Origin: Zingiber officinale
Taxonomy: Eukaryota; Streptophyta; Magnoliopsida; Zingiberales; Zingiberaceae
DNA: 64,000 bases
Direction of reading: 5' to 3'
NCBI RefSeq assembly: GCF_018446385.1
Contig: NC_055992.1
Location: 97,668,947-97,732,946 of the forward strand
Shown: one piece after another, positions 1-11,735 of the stretch
Layout: each line of letters begins with the position of its first letter
Position numbering within the stretch: position 1 is the first letter of the stretch
Program-made: the position numbers and the translations under genes
The notes under the pieces: generated by a model
What the model was told of the DNA's origin: nothing
Databases searched by the model: none
What the model saw: only the letters and a program-made list of their open reading frames with translations

Positions 1-693
1 AGGCTCCGCTCAAGAGGAGGAGCGCCCTCTTCGACAAAAAAGGCGCCGAGCGGAGACACCCCTTAGATCGGCTACTTCCGCGGTCCAACCGTCCGAGCGG
101 ACCACCGCCGATTCCCGCGGCAAAGCCCCAGCGGTGGAGGCCATCTCGTTCGATCGGACCCCGTCCCAATTGGACGCGTCCGCGGACCCCCTCGAGGTCG
201 TTCCAGTCAGCGCCCTTCCGCCTTCTTCCCGCCGAGTCCACCGCTCGGCCATTTTGTCCCAGATGTCTGCACTGACCTCCGATCCTTCCCCGGCTTCCCC
301 CCAGACAACTCCCAGTCGGCATCGTACCATCCGGGTCTCCTTGCATCTCCCCACCGAAGAGCTGATGCCTGAATCCGATCGGCCCACCGCGCCCGAGCAC
401 ATGATCACGATAAAGGGGCCCCTAGCCGAGATGTGGGCTGACGCTCAGGCGCGTGTGGCGATGATTCCGCTCAGCAATCTGGCCAACAGCCACATGCAGC
501 AGACCACTGGGGTAAGCGTGTTTTTTTAAAGTCCTTTTAGCATTCTTTCCGATCGGCTATTAACAACCTTGTTTATGCCAGAGATGGGTGGAGGAGATCG
601 CTGTCTCCAATCGGCTCGCCATGGTGGACGAGGAGCTAAAAAGATTAAGGAGTTCGGGCAGCGCGCCTTCCCAGGGTCCATCATATGCCGAGC

Positions 694-3044
694 TGTTGGT
701 TGCTACTCGGAAAACCTATAGGTTCCACTGTACAAAAATTTTGTACAAAGGTCTGAACCTTTTCCTAGCTACCATGTGTTCTTTTAAATTAAATTTTGGA
801 TCGCCTGCGGAACTTAACACGTTTGATCCAAAACTTAATCTATTTGTTCTTTTAGGTTTTGACTTGGATCTCCTGCGGAACTTAACACGTTCGATCCAAG
901 TCTCCTTAAGTTATTAATTCCATTAAATATTAATTTCCATAATTGGTTCCCAGTACTGACGTGGCGAGGCACATGGCCTTCTTGGATATGGGAGCAACCA
1001 CCACCGACTAGACAAAACCTTTTATAGAAAGCTAATATTTAATTTCCTAAAATAACTTTAGGTTAACCAAAGAAAACAATCAAATCACAAGGAAAAGAAA
1101 GAAACAAAAGAACACAACTTCGAAAAAACATATTCGAAATTCTAGAACGTAAGCCTCTTGTATTTGGTATTATTTCCATAAATAACTAGCATGATGCGGA
1201 AATAAAAATTACTAGTTATACCTTGTAGAAAAACCTCTTGATCTTCTACCGTATTCCTCTTCTAACCTCGGACGTTGTGTGGGCAACGATCTACCGAGAT
1301 GAGAAACCACCAACCACCTTCTTCTCCTCCAAGCAAGGTTCGGCCACAAAAGGAAAACTTCACCAAGGAGAAAAACCAAAATAGTAACCAAGCTCCAAGA
1401 GATCCTAGCTTTCTCTCCTTCTTCTTCTTCTTCTCCAAGTAGTATCCGGCCACCACAAGAGCTCCAAGGAAGGGAGAGAGGTTCGGCCACCACAAGAGGA
1501 AGAGAGAGAGAGGATGGCCGGCCACACCAAGGAACAAAAGAGGGAGAGAAAATAATAGAGGTTGTGTCCCATAAAGGCACCCTCACCCCTTCTTTTATAT
1601 TCCTTGGCCTAGGCAAATTAGGAAATTTAATTACAATAAAATTTTCTCAATTTCCTTGACATGATTTAATTTAGAAAAATAAAATAAATTTTCCAAATCA
1701 AACTTCAATGGCCGGCCACATCATTGGAGAGCAAATTGGACAAGTTTTAATCAACAATTAAAACTTCCTAATTTGTTTCCGGAAATTTTAAAAAATAAAA
1801 TTTCTCTTTAAAATCTCTTCATGGTTGATAAAAGGAAATTTCTATAATTTTAATTTTATCAACATGTGAATAATTTTTAAAGAGAAAATAAAACATCTCT
1901 CCAATCTACAAATAAGGAAAGAGATCTAATCTCTTTCTTTAATCTTTTATAGATCTTTTACAAGAGAGATATTTTAATTTTAATTCTCTTTAAATTATAT
2001 CTTCCACATAATAATAAAAATTAAAATTAAAATCCCTTTTTAATTTAATTTGGCCGGCCCCCACTAGCTTGGTTCCCAAGCTAGCTTGGCCGGCCCCTTA
2101 TTGGTGGGTATAGAAGGTGGGTATAGGTGGGTATAGAACTCTACAAATAAGAGGCTACGATAGGGACCGAGAGGAGGAATTGGTTTTGGTCTCCGATAAA
2201 ATTAAGTGTTCGCCCCGAACACACAACTTAATTTTATCAATGATAATTCATTCCACTAGAGAACTATCATTGAACTACCGCACCAATCCCAAATTACATT
2301 TTTGGGCTCCTTCTTATTATGAGTGTGTTAGTCTCCCTGTGTTTAAGATATCGAATGTCCACTAATTAAGTGAGTTACTGACAACTCATTTAATTAATAT
2401 CTAAGTCCAAGAGTAGTACCACTCAACCTTATTATCATATCGGACTAAGTCCACCTGCAGGGTTTAACATGACAATCTTTATGAGCTCCTCTTGAGGACA
2501 TTCTCAACCTAGTATCTCTAGGACACAGTTTCCTTCTATAATCAACAACACACACTATAAGTGATACCATTTCCCAACTTATCGGGTTTATTGATTCATC
2601 GAACTAAATCTCACCCATTGATAAATTAAAGAAATAAATATCAAATATATGTGCTTATTATTATATCCGGATTAAGAGCACACACTTCCATAATAACCGA
2701 GGTCTTTGTTTCTTTATAAAATCAGTATAAAAGAAACGACCTCAAATGGTCCTACTCAATACACTCTAAGTGTACTAGTGTAATTATACAGTCAAGATAA
2801 ACTGATACCTAATTACACTACGACATTCTAATGGTTTGTTCCTTTCCATTTTAGTCGTGAGCTACTGTTTATAATTTATAAGGTACTGATAACATTATCT
2901 TCTGCATATGACACCACATGCTATGTTATCTACAATATAAATTAATTGAACAACTACAAACAAATGTAGATAAATTGACCAAATGTGATTCTTTATTCAT
3001 AATGAATGTTTACAAAGCTTACGCTTTCAGTATACACTCCAACA
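694..3044 (-). repeat. 3' LTR of nested copia element
   Basis: This repeat matches 7969-10369 along its whole length and has TG...CA ends. It is AT-rich, with GGCCGGCC-containing short inverted repeats around 2050-2100. It lacks one roughly 55-bp block around 9325-9405 of the other LTR. The 134-codon frame at 1212-1616 recurs in the other LTR only because LTRs are copies. Confidence 0.95.
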
Positions 3045-6000
3045 ATCTCCCACTTATACTAATGACTAAGCTGCCATATCTTTTACCATACATCCGATTC
3101 CCATTCCCTCCACATGCCGATCGAAAGCTTCGTAGTAAGGGCCTTAGTGAAAGGATCGCCGGGTTGCTGATGCAATCTTGGCGATGACAACTTCTCCTCG
3201 CTTCACAATATCTCACGTGGTACTTGCGCTCTATATGTTTACTTGCCTTATGGGCTCGTGGTTCCTTGAAGTTTGCAATCGCTATTATCACAATAAATTG
3301 TGATGATTTTGGGCAAACCAGAATCACATCTAATTCCATTAGAAAGTTCTGAGCCATACTGCTTCTTTGCCTCGAGGTGCTACATACTCGACTTCCATGG
3401 TTGAGTCCGAAATGCATTAACACTCCTCCATGAAATGGCTCCACCTCCTAAAGTAAACACATAGCCTGATGTAGACTTCCTGTTATCCCTATCGATTGGA
3501 AATCTTGTAACCCACAGGGAGCAGATCGTCTGCTTGGTAAACTAGCATATAATCTCTAGTCCTTCTCAGGTACTTCAATATATGCTTTACCGCAGTCCAA
3601 TGTCCTTGTCCAGGGTTACTCTGATATCTGCTGACCATGCCCACGACAAAACAGATATCAGGTCTCGTATATAACATCACATACATTAGGCTTCCTATAG
3701 CCGAAGCATAAGGAACTGCTTTCATGTCCTCTATCTCTTTCGACGTCTTTGGAGACATCTCTTTAGATAGAGCTACTCCATGTCTAAAAGGTAAGAAACC
3801 TTTCTTGGAATCCTGCATGCTAAAATGAGCAAGGATTGTATCTATATATGAAGCTTGGGACAGACACAACATTCTTTTCTTACGATCCCTTATAACTTTG
3901 ATCCCCAGAATGTGTGCACAATCTCCTAAGTCCTTCATATCAAATTGTTTGGACAACCATACCCTTACGTCTGATAATACCTTGACATTGTTGCTAATTA
4001 ACAAAATATCATCTACATATAGTACAAGAAATACCACCACGTTTCCGTTACACTTCTTATATACACAAGACTCATCCGGACTTTGAATAAATCCATATGA
4101 CTGGATTACTTCATTAAACCGGATGTTCCAAGATCTTGAAGCTTGCTTTAGTCCATATATGGACCGATTGAGCTTGCACACAAGATGCTCTTTGCGTTTT
4201 TCAATGAACCCTTCTGGTTGCTTCATATGGATGTTCTCTTCAAGACTTCCATTAAGGAAAGCTGTCTTGACATCCATTTGCCAAATCTCATAATCCATAT
4301 GAGCAGCAATGGATAAGAGTATCCGGATAGACTTAAGCATGGCTACCGGTGAAAAGGTTTCCTCATAATCGATTCCCTCTTTACGAGTGTACTTTCGCAA
4401 AAAGCCTAGCTTTGAATGATTTTACCGTCCATCCCTCTTTTCCTTTTGTAGATCCACTTACATCCAACTTTTACACCATCGGTGGTTCTACAAGCTCCAG
4501 ACCTTATTAGAGTACATAGACTCTATTTGAATTCATCGCCTTTTGCCAAGATGTTGCATCTATATCTTGGAGTGCTTAGTCATATGTCCGGGATCAGGTT
4601 CATGTTTACCAGGATCAAATCGAAGACTCTCCCAAAAACATGAATCTTCAGGTTGCCTTACAACCTCCCACTACGACGAGTCTCGTGGTTGTGTATCATG
4701 TGTGACACGTGTTGCGGTCTCTTGTGGTACTTCATCTTGTCTTGTTGATGCTGAAGTAGACGTGTCCTCTCTAAGTTCTTCTAAAACAACTTTGCTCGGG
4801 CTTGTGATCCATTATATAGTCTTCTTCTAAAAACTTGGCATTGGTGCTAACAATGACCTTCGGTCTTTAGGACTATAAAATAAACCACCTTTCGTTCCTT
4901 TGGGATATCCTACAAACACGCGAACTTCTGTACGAGATTCTAACTTATCAGGTTTGTGCTGGACTACCCCAAATCGAATATGTCTTAGACTAGGCTTTCG
5001 CCCATTCCACAATTCTATAGGAGTAGAAGAAGATTTAGAAGGTACTAAGTTGAGAATCTACGTTGTCGTATCCCAAAACGAATTTGGTAATTTCAATAAC
5101 TCATCATTGATCTAACCATCTCCATAAGAGTCCTATTCCTTCGTTCTGCTACACCATTCATTCGATCGGTCGACAATTGGGATTGAATCGGCCTCGATAA
5201 ATAATTCCTAAACTCTCTAGAGGTATTCGCCACCACGATCGTAGTAGTGTCTTGATACTTTTACCTAGTCGTTTCTCCACATCAGCCTTGTATTCTTTGA
5301 ACTTATCAAAGCACTCGGACTTGCGGTGCATTAGGTAAATGTATCCATATCTTGAATAATCGTCTATGAAAGAGACAAAATATTCAAAACCTCCTCTTGC
5401 CTGGACAGACATAGGACCACACAAATCAGAATGAACCAATTCTAATACTTCTTTGGCTCTATACCCCTTGGCCTTGAACGGCCTCTTGGTCATTTTACCT
5501 TCCAGGCAAGATTCACAAGTTGGAAAATTTTCCAACTCAAATGAACTCAAAAGTCCATCGGCTATAAGCCTCTGAATCCTACTTAAGTTAATATGACCAA
5601 GCCTTAGATGCCAAAGATATGCTTGGTTCATCTCCAAAGGTTCTTTTCTCTTATTAGAGTTAGAAGATGAGTTATAAATTTTCATGTTTTGCTTTGTGGA
5701 AGAAATTGGATTTAAAGTATACAAATTGCCAACTAATGCACCAGAACAGATAATCACTTTATTTCTTTTAATAACTACATCGTTACTGAAAGAAACTGAA
5801 TATCCATCTAAAAACAGTTTAGAAACTGAAATTAAATTCTTTCTAAAACTGGGTACATAAAGACAATTTCTTAAAATCAAATTTCTATTTCTACTAAAAG
5901 ATAAGTAGACGTCTCCCACTGCAACAGCTGCCACCTTAGTAGCATTGCCCATGTAGACGGTAATTTCTCCTTCAGATAGTCATCGGGTTTCCTGGAACCC

Positions 6001-6872
6001 TTGCAAGGAATTGCATGATCAGTGGCTCCCGTATCTACACACCAGGTTTTGGTAGATAACACCACTAAACATGTTTCAACAACTAGAGTATGAGATATAC
6101 CTTTGTTTTGGTTCCCACGAGGAATGTCCTGACTGCTTGCAGATGAAGCACTTGCCCTTGGCTTCATTCCACTTTAAATCCCGTACTGAGATTTATTCAC
6201 TTTCTTTCTTGCCCTTGTTTCTTCTTCTTCTTTCCTTCGGTTTAGAAGTAGAACCATTCTCAGCATAGTGAATTTGAGCATTGTGACGAAATAATCCTGC
6301 TGCTGTCAATAGTTCCGCTAATGAATAAACCCTCTTATTCATATTATAGTTCGGGCGGTGCTCAAAACTTCTAGGTAGCGTTTGGAGGATCATATCGATC
6401 CGGGTTTCCCATCAATTTCTCCTCCAAGGTTTGTATCTCATTCGGATAAGCCATCATCTTTAGGATATGATCCCTTACGAGTACCCTCTTGCATGGTGGT
6501 TGTCATTATCTTTCTCATGGCTTCTTGCCTAGAAGCCCTATCCTGATGACCAAAGAGTTCCTTGAGATTGTTCATAATATCATAAGTTGTTGGTAAATCT
6601 TGATGCTGATGTTGCAATACATTTGACATTGAAGCCAAAATGTAACACCGCACCATCTCATCTGCTTTTACCCATTTCCTATGATATTCAATCTCCTCTT
6701 GGGTAGATTCACCAGTGAGTGCATCAGGACAAGGCTCAGTCAGTACAAACTTATAGCTTTCAGCAGTAAGAACAATGTCCAGGTTCCTTTTCCAATCTAT
6801 GTAGTTAGGACCAGTAAGTCTATTCTGTTGTAGTATGATGGACAGTGGGTTGAAAGTCATCCTAAGAATCAC
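3019..6872 (-). pseudogene. Copia gag-pol, frameshifted relic
   Basis: Minus-strand pieces occur in order. Gag N-terminus at 6872-6438 contains an LTGPNYIDWKRNL-type motif, with more gag at 6393-6193. A zinc-knuckle remnant (CX2CX4H) lies near 6117-6150, and a protease site VDTGATDH near 6007-6047. The GAG-pre-integrase and integrase region at 5952-5158 has HLRLGH, HSDLCGP and FIDDYSR. A short connecting piece is at 5012-4827. RT at 4400-3489 has QMDVKTAFLNG and the catalytic YVDDILL. An RNase H tail scattered over two or more frames reaches 3019, just inside the LTR. At least six frame breaks separate these blocks, so no functional polyprotein can be made. The protein would have served reverse transcription and integration of the element. 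Confidence 0.92.
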
Positions 6873-7968
6873 AAATAACTTTTGGTCAGAACTCTAAATT
6901 TAGAATAATATTGATTCCTCAAACAATACTATTTTAAATTAACCAACACCTCAAAACACCGCGAATATTGTATGCCACGATAGTGTGGACGTATACAAAT
7001 TCAGCATTTGTAAAAGGAGGGTTTTAACCCATTAATTTTATTATCTTGTCAACCTAACTTTTTGACAAATAAAATTAATAGTTGGTATACTTTGATCACA
7101 CAAATAATAGTAGTGACTCCGATAGGGAGGATACTATTAGATGTGCCTAAGTGTATACCATTACTTGACACTAAGTCCATTAATAAGATTATGCCCCTTC
7201 CGTTGGGGAAGATCACACGCTCTTAATTAACTTCCTATAGTCATCCAAAAATGGAAGTCTGTTCTAGTGATCCGCAAACAAGCTCATCCGTTATGGAGGA
7301 AGGCACTCAGAGCCAACGCGCAAGCTTGTTTGCATCACTTACAAACCAGTAATGGAGACCATGGGATTTATTTAAAAATCCCTCTCCCACTTAGTTATTT
7401 ATAAATGAGGAATTTTAACTATGCTAGCCTACTTTACTTGTAAACTAACATGTACACACAGCATAATATAAAAGCAATAGAGAAACTAATTTTCAACTAT
7501 TATGGCTTTTATCTCTAGTTGTCATCCGTGTGTTGTCATCCAAAGCTGCTGCCATATTTGGCCACCGCCACCGGGTCTAGCTGTTGCATCCATCTTGCTC
7601 CTTGTTCCGCTGCGCCTCTGGTCCTTAGAAGGTTTCACGCTTTGCAAGATTCGATCCGCGACATAAATAGAATTTTACATTTTGATCCTATATTCCATAA
7701 AAGGAATGTACATGTATCTAGATCAAAAATAAAATCCTAATAAAAATAAATACAGCTCCTGCTGTATTTGAATACAATCATGCACACACATTTAAATGCC
7801 CTTGACATGTCCAAGGGTCCAATCACACACATAATAACTAAAAGCCATAATAGTTGGATCCTGCATCCACAAAGTTAGCATACTATTAACCCGCCTAAAT
7901 TATGTATGACATGCATAATTAAACTAAATACCAAATACACAGAGGCAAAACCTAGCTCCGATACCAAT
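6873..7968 (-). other. Copia leader region and primer-binding site
   Basis: This noncoding stretch lies between the 5' LTR and gag. Minus-strand bases 7967-7951 read TGGTATCGGAGC and onwards, one substitution from the usual TGGTATCAGAGC complementary to the 3' end of initiator tRNA-Met. They start one or two bases inside the LTR border, as expected for a copia primer site. I see no gene in the remainder. Confidence 0.85.
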
Positions 7969-10369
7969 TGTTGGTTGCTACTCGGAAAACCTATAGGTTC
8001 CTGTACAAAAATTTTGTACAAAGTCCGAACCTTTCCTAGCTACCATGTGTTCTTTTAAATTAAATTTTGGATCGCTGGAACTTAACACGTTTGATCCAAA
8101 ACTTAATCTATTTATTCTTTTAGGTTTTGACTTGGATCTCCTGCGGAACTTAACACGTTCGATCCAAGTCTCCTTAAGTTATTAATTCCATTAAATATTA
8201 ATTTCCATAATTGGTTCCCAGTATTGACGTGGCGAGGCACATGACCTTCTTGGATATGGGAGCAACCACCACCGACTAGACAAAACCTTTTATAGAAAGC
8301 TAATATTTAATTTCCTAAAATAACTTTAGGTTAACCAAAGAGAACAATCAAATCACAAGGAAAAGAAAGAAACAAAAGAACACAACTTCGAAAAACATAT
8401 TCGAAATTCTAGAACGTAAGCCTCTTGTATTTGGTATTATTTCCATAAATAACTAGCATGATGCGGAAATAAAAATTACTAGTTATACCTTGTAGAAAAA
8501 CCTCTTGATCTTCTACCGTATTCCTCTTCTAACCTCGGACGTTGTGTGGGCAACGATCTACTGAGATGAGAAACCACCAACCACCTTCTTCTCCTCCAAG
8601 CAAGGTTCGGCCACAAAAGGAAAACTTCACTAAGGAGAAAAACCAAAATACTAACCAAGCTCCAAGAGATCCTAGCTTTCTCTCCTTCTTCTTCTTCTTC
8701 TCCAAGTAGTATCCGGCCACCACAAGAGCTCCAAGGAAGGGAGAGAGGTTCGGCCACCACAAGAGGAAGAGAGAGAGAGGATGGCCGGCCACACCAAGGA
8801 ACAAAAGAGGGAGAGAAAATAATAGAGGTTGTGTCCCATAAAGGCACCCTCACCCCTTCTTTTATATTCCTTGGCCTAGGCAAATTAGGAAATTTAATTA
8901 CAATAAAATTTTCTCAATTTCCTTGACATGATTTAATTTAGAAAAATAAAATAAATTTTCCAAATCAAACTTCAATGGCCGGCCACATCATTGGAGAGCA
9001 AATTGGACAAGTTTTAATCAACAATTAAAACTTCCTAATTTGTTTCCGGAAATTTTAAAAAATAAAATTTCTCTTTAAAATCTCTTCATGGTTGATAAAA
9101 GGAAATTTCTATAATTTTAATTTTATCAACATGTGAATAATTTTTAAAGAGAAAATAAAACATCTCTCCAATCTACAAATAAGGAAAGAGATCTAATCTC
9201 TTTCTTTAATCTTTTGTAGATCTTTTACAAGAGAGATATTTTAATTTTAATTCTCTTTAAATTATATCTTCCACATAATAATAAAAATTAAAATTAAATT
9301 TCTTTTTTAATTTAATTTGGCCGGCCCTACTAGCTTGGGTTCAAGCTAGGGCCAGCCACCCAATCTTATACCTAGGCCGGCCCTAGCTTGTTCCCAAGCT
9401 AGCTTGGCCGGCCCCTATTGGGTGGGTATAGAAGGTGGGTATAGGTGGGTATAGAACTCTATAAATAAGAGGCTACGATAGGGACCGAGAGGAGGAATTG
9501 GTTTTGGTCTCCCGATAAAATTAAGCATCCCGTGTTCGCCCCGAACACACAACTTAATTTTATCAATAATAATTCATTCCACTAGAGAACTATTATTGAA
9601 CTACCGCACCAATCCCAAATTACATTTTGGGCTCCTTCTTATTATGAGTGTGTTAGTCTCCCTGTGTTTAAGATATCGAATGTCCACTAATTAAGTGAGT
9701 TACTGACAACTCATTTAATTAATATCTAAGTCCAAGAGTAGTACCACTCAACCTTATTATCATATCGGACTAAGTCCACCTGCAGGGTTTAACATGACAA
9801 TCTTTATGAGCTCCTCTTGAGGACATTCTCAACCTAGTATCTCTAGGACACAGTTTCCTTCTATAATCAACAACACACACTATAAGTGATGTCATTTCCC
9901 AACTTATCGGGCTTATTGATTCATCGAACTAAATCTCACCCATTGATAAATTAAAGAAATAAATATCAAATATATGTGCTTGTTATTATATCAGGATTAA
10001 GAGCACACACTTCCATAATAACCGAGGTCTTTGTTTCTTTATAAAATCAGTATAAAAGAAACGACCTCAAATGGTCCTACTCAATACACTCTAAGTGTAC
10101 TAGTGTAATTATACAATCAAGATAAACTGATACCTAATTACACTACGACCTTCTAATGGTTTGTTCCTTTCCATTTTGGTCGTGAGCTACTGTTTATAAT
10201 TTATAAGGTACTGATAACATTATCTTCTGCATATGACACCACATGCTATGTTATCTACAATATAAATTAATTGAACAACTATAAACAAATGTAGATAAAT
10301 TGACCAAATGTGATTCTTTATTCATAATGAATGTTTACAAAGCTTAGGCTTTCAGTATACACTCCAACA
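7969..10369 (-). repeat. 5' LTR of nested copia element
   Basis: This is the right-hand copy of the long terminal repeat, with the same ends as 694-3044. Around 9310-9420 it carries two copies of a GGCCGGCC plus TAGCTT/AAGCTA palindromic block where the other LTR has one, so a local duplication or loss happened after insertion. Confidence 0.95.
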
Positions 10370-11231
10370 CGAGCTGCAGAGGGAGCTCAAGAAGAGCCAA
10401 AATCTATTGGAGGCTGAGCGGAAGAAGACGGCCGACCAAGCTCACACTCTGGCCGAACTTGATCGCCAGAACAAATCACTGGATCGTAAAATAAGCCTGG
10501 CCACCGAGCGGAAGAAAATGGCTATCTCCGATCTGGAGAAGAAGAATGGCGAGGCTCGGGGTCTGGAGTAACGGGTTAAGGAGCTGATGGATCAGCTGGA
10601 CGGCGAGAAGGCGGGCCGCTCGGCCGAGGTGATTAAGCATAAGGATGAACTGAAAACTCTGCGAGAGTCCCTCGTAGCCTCCCAAGCGGCCTTCAAGGAA
10701 TATCAAGAGACTGAGCCTGGCCGAGTCGCAGCCCTGAGGCTGAATTACATCCGTTCGGATGAATTCTCGGAGAAAGTCTGCGAACGGATGTACACTGCCT
10801 TCGAGCTTGCTATGACTGCGACCACAACTTATTTGAAGTCCAAGGGTCATCTGGCCGACTCCGTCCTCATCCCAACCCAAGACCAAGCGGCGCTCCTCGG
10901 CACCATCCCCCAGGACATTTATGATTTTCTTGAGTAGAAGTTTTTAATGTAATTCGGCTGCTCGGCCAAAAACTATCCTTGTTTTGTAATTCGGTTGCTC
11001 GGCCTTAGTTTCTCTAATGATATGCTATCCTTTCGCTTGCTTTTTCTTTTGCTAATCAATACGCGTGCTGTCCGCTCGGCTCATCAACTACCGTTGCTCA
11101 TAGCTAGTTCGCTCGGCTGAATATATCCTGTTTCGCAAATGGACTTTTCGCTAGATGTTCATGAAGTATTTTTGGTTACTTGGTCGATCGGCCAAACAAC
11201 TCACAACTCTGACTTCTCTATTGTCTTATTC

Positions 11232-11625
11232 CGACCGGAGGGTTTATAGTCGCCGGCGCGACTCTCGATTTTTAACGTCGGAGCTCGACGGTCTTCCGGC
11301 CGGAGGATTTATAGTCGTCGACGCGACTCTCGATTTTTAACGTCGGAGCTCGACGGTCTTCCGGCCGGAGAGTTTATAATCGCCGGCGCGACTCTCGATT
11401 TTTAACGTCGGAGCTCGACGGTCTTCCGGCCGGAGGGTTTATAGTCGCCGGCGCGACTCTTGATTTTTAACGTCGGATCTCGATGGTCTTCCGGCCAGAG
11501 GGTTTATAGTCACCGGCGTGACTCTTGATTTTTAACGTCGGAGCTCGATGGTTCTTCTGACCGGAGGGTTTATAGTCACCGGCGCGACTCTCGATTTTTA
11601 ACGTCGGAGCTCGACGGTCTTCTGA
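11232..11625. repeat. Tandem array, six copies of a 65-bp unit
   Basis: The motif TTTATAGT (or TTTATAAT) recurs at 11243, 11308, 11373, 11438, 11503 and 11569, a period of 65, 65, 65, 65 and 66 bp. Each unit also carries CGACTCTCGATTTTTAACGT and GTCTTCCGGCCGGAG-like blocks. The copies differ by scattered C-to-T-type changes. The array sits between the integrase end of the Tat element and its antisense ORF. Amplified tandem repeats at this location are known in Tat/Retand-type elements. The stretch between 10938 and 11231 holds no recognisable gene. Confidence 0.95.
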
Positions 11626-11735
11626 TTCGGCTGATGATGCCCTATACTTGTGCTAATTTCCTGATTTTTTACTCCTGCATTTCAAATATACAGCCGAACG
11701 GAAAATATACAATATACATTACATTGACGCACCTT

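Larger units (their letters stand above)
694..10369 (-). mobile_element. Ty1-copia LTR retrotransposon, full length, nested
   Basis: Two long direct repeats of 2351 and 2401 bp, each with TGTTGG...CCAACA ends, enclose a 4.9-kb interior. The target duplication CGAGC is present at 689-693 and 10370-10374. The element reads on the minus strand: the 5' LTR is the right-hand copy, a tRNA-iMet-type primer site lies at 7951-7967, and the purine tract is at 3045-3056 next to the 3' LTR. The LTRs are very similar but differ by several indels and point changes. Gag, protease, integrase, RT and RNase H occur in copia order (integrase before RT) but are broken. Gag and pol resemble the Tork/Angela-type assemblage; the exact lineage is uncertain. 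Confidence 0.95.
2..10937 (+). pseudogene. Spliced antisense ORF of the Tat element, split by the copia insertion
   Basis: The frame is open from the window edge to 511. A 70-bp intron with GT at 512-513 and AG at 580-581 follows, and the frame resumes in phase 0 at 582. The copia insertion interrupts it after the target duplication at 689-693. When the insertion and one duplication copy are disregarded, the frame continues at 10375 to a stop at 10935-10937, with a single in-frame TAA at 10569-10571. The N-terminal part is Ser/Pro-rich and low in complexity. The C-terminal part is Glu/Lys/Leu-rich with coiled-coil character, ending in a short acidic tail. Such ORFs occur antisense between pol and the 3' LTR of Tat elements; their role is not established. 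The N-terminus lies outside the window. Confidence 0.7.

Noticed and set aside
1212-1616. 134-codon minus-strand frame that recurs almost unchanged at 8479-8883
   Set aside because: It lies inside the copia LTRs; its conservation only reflects LTR duplication. The sequence is low in complexity (Glu/Leu/Ser runs) and has no family resemblance.
11232-11625. CRISPR-like array
   Set aside because: Units are contiguous 65-bp tandem repeats without unique spacers, in a plant retrotransposon.
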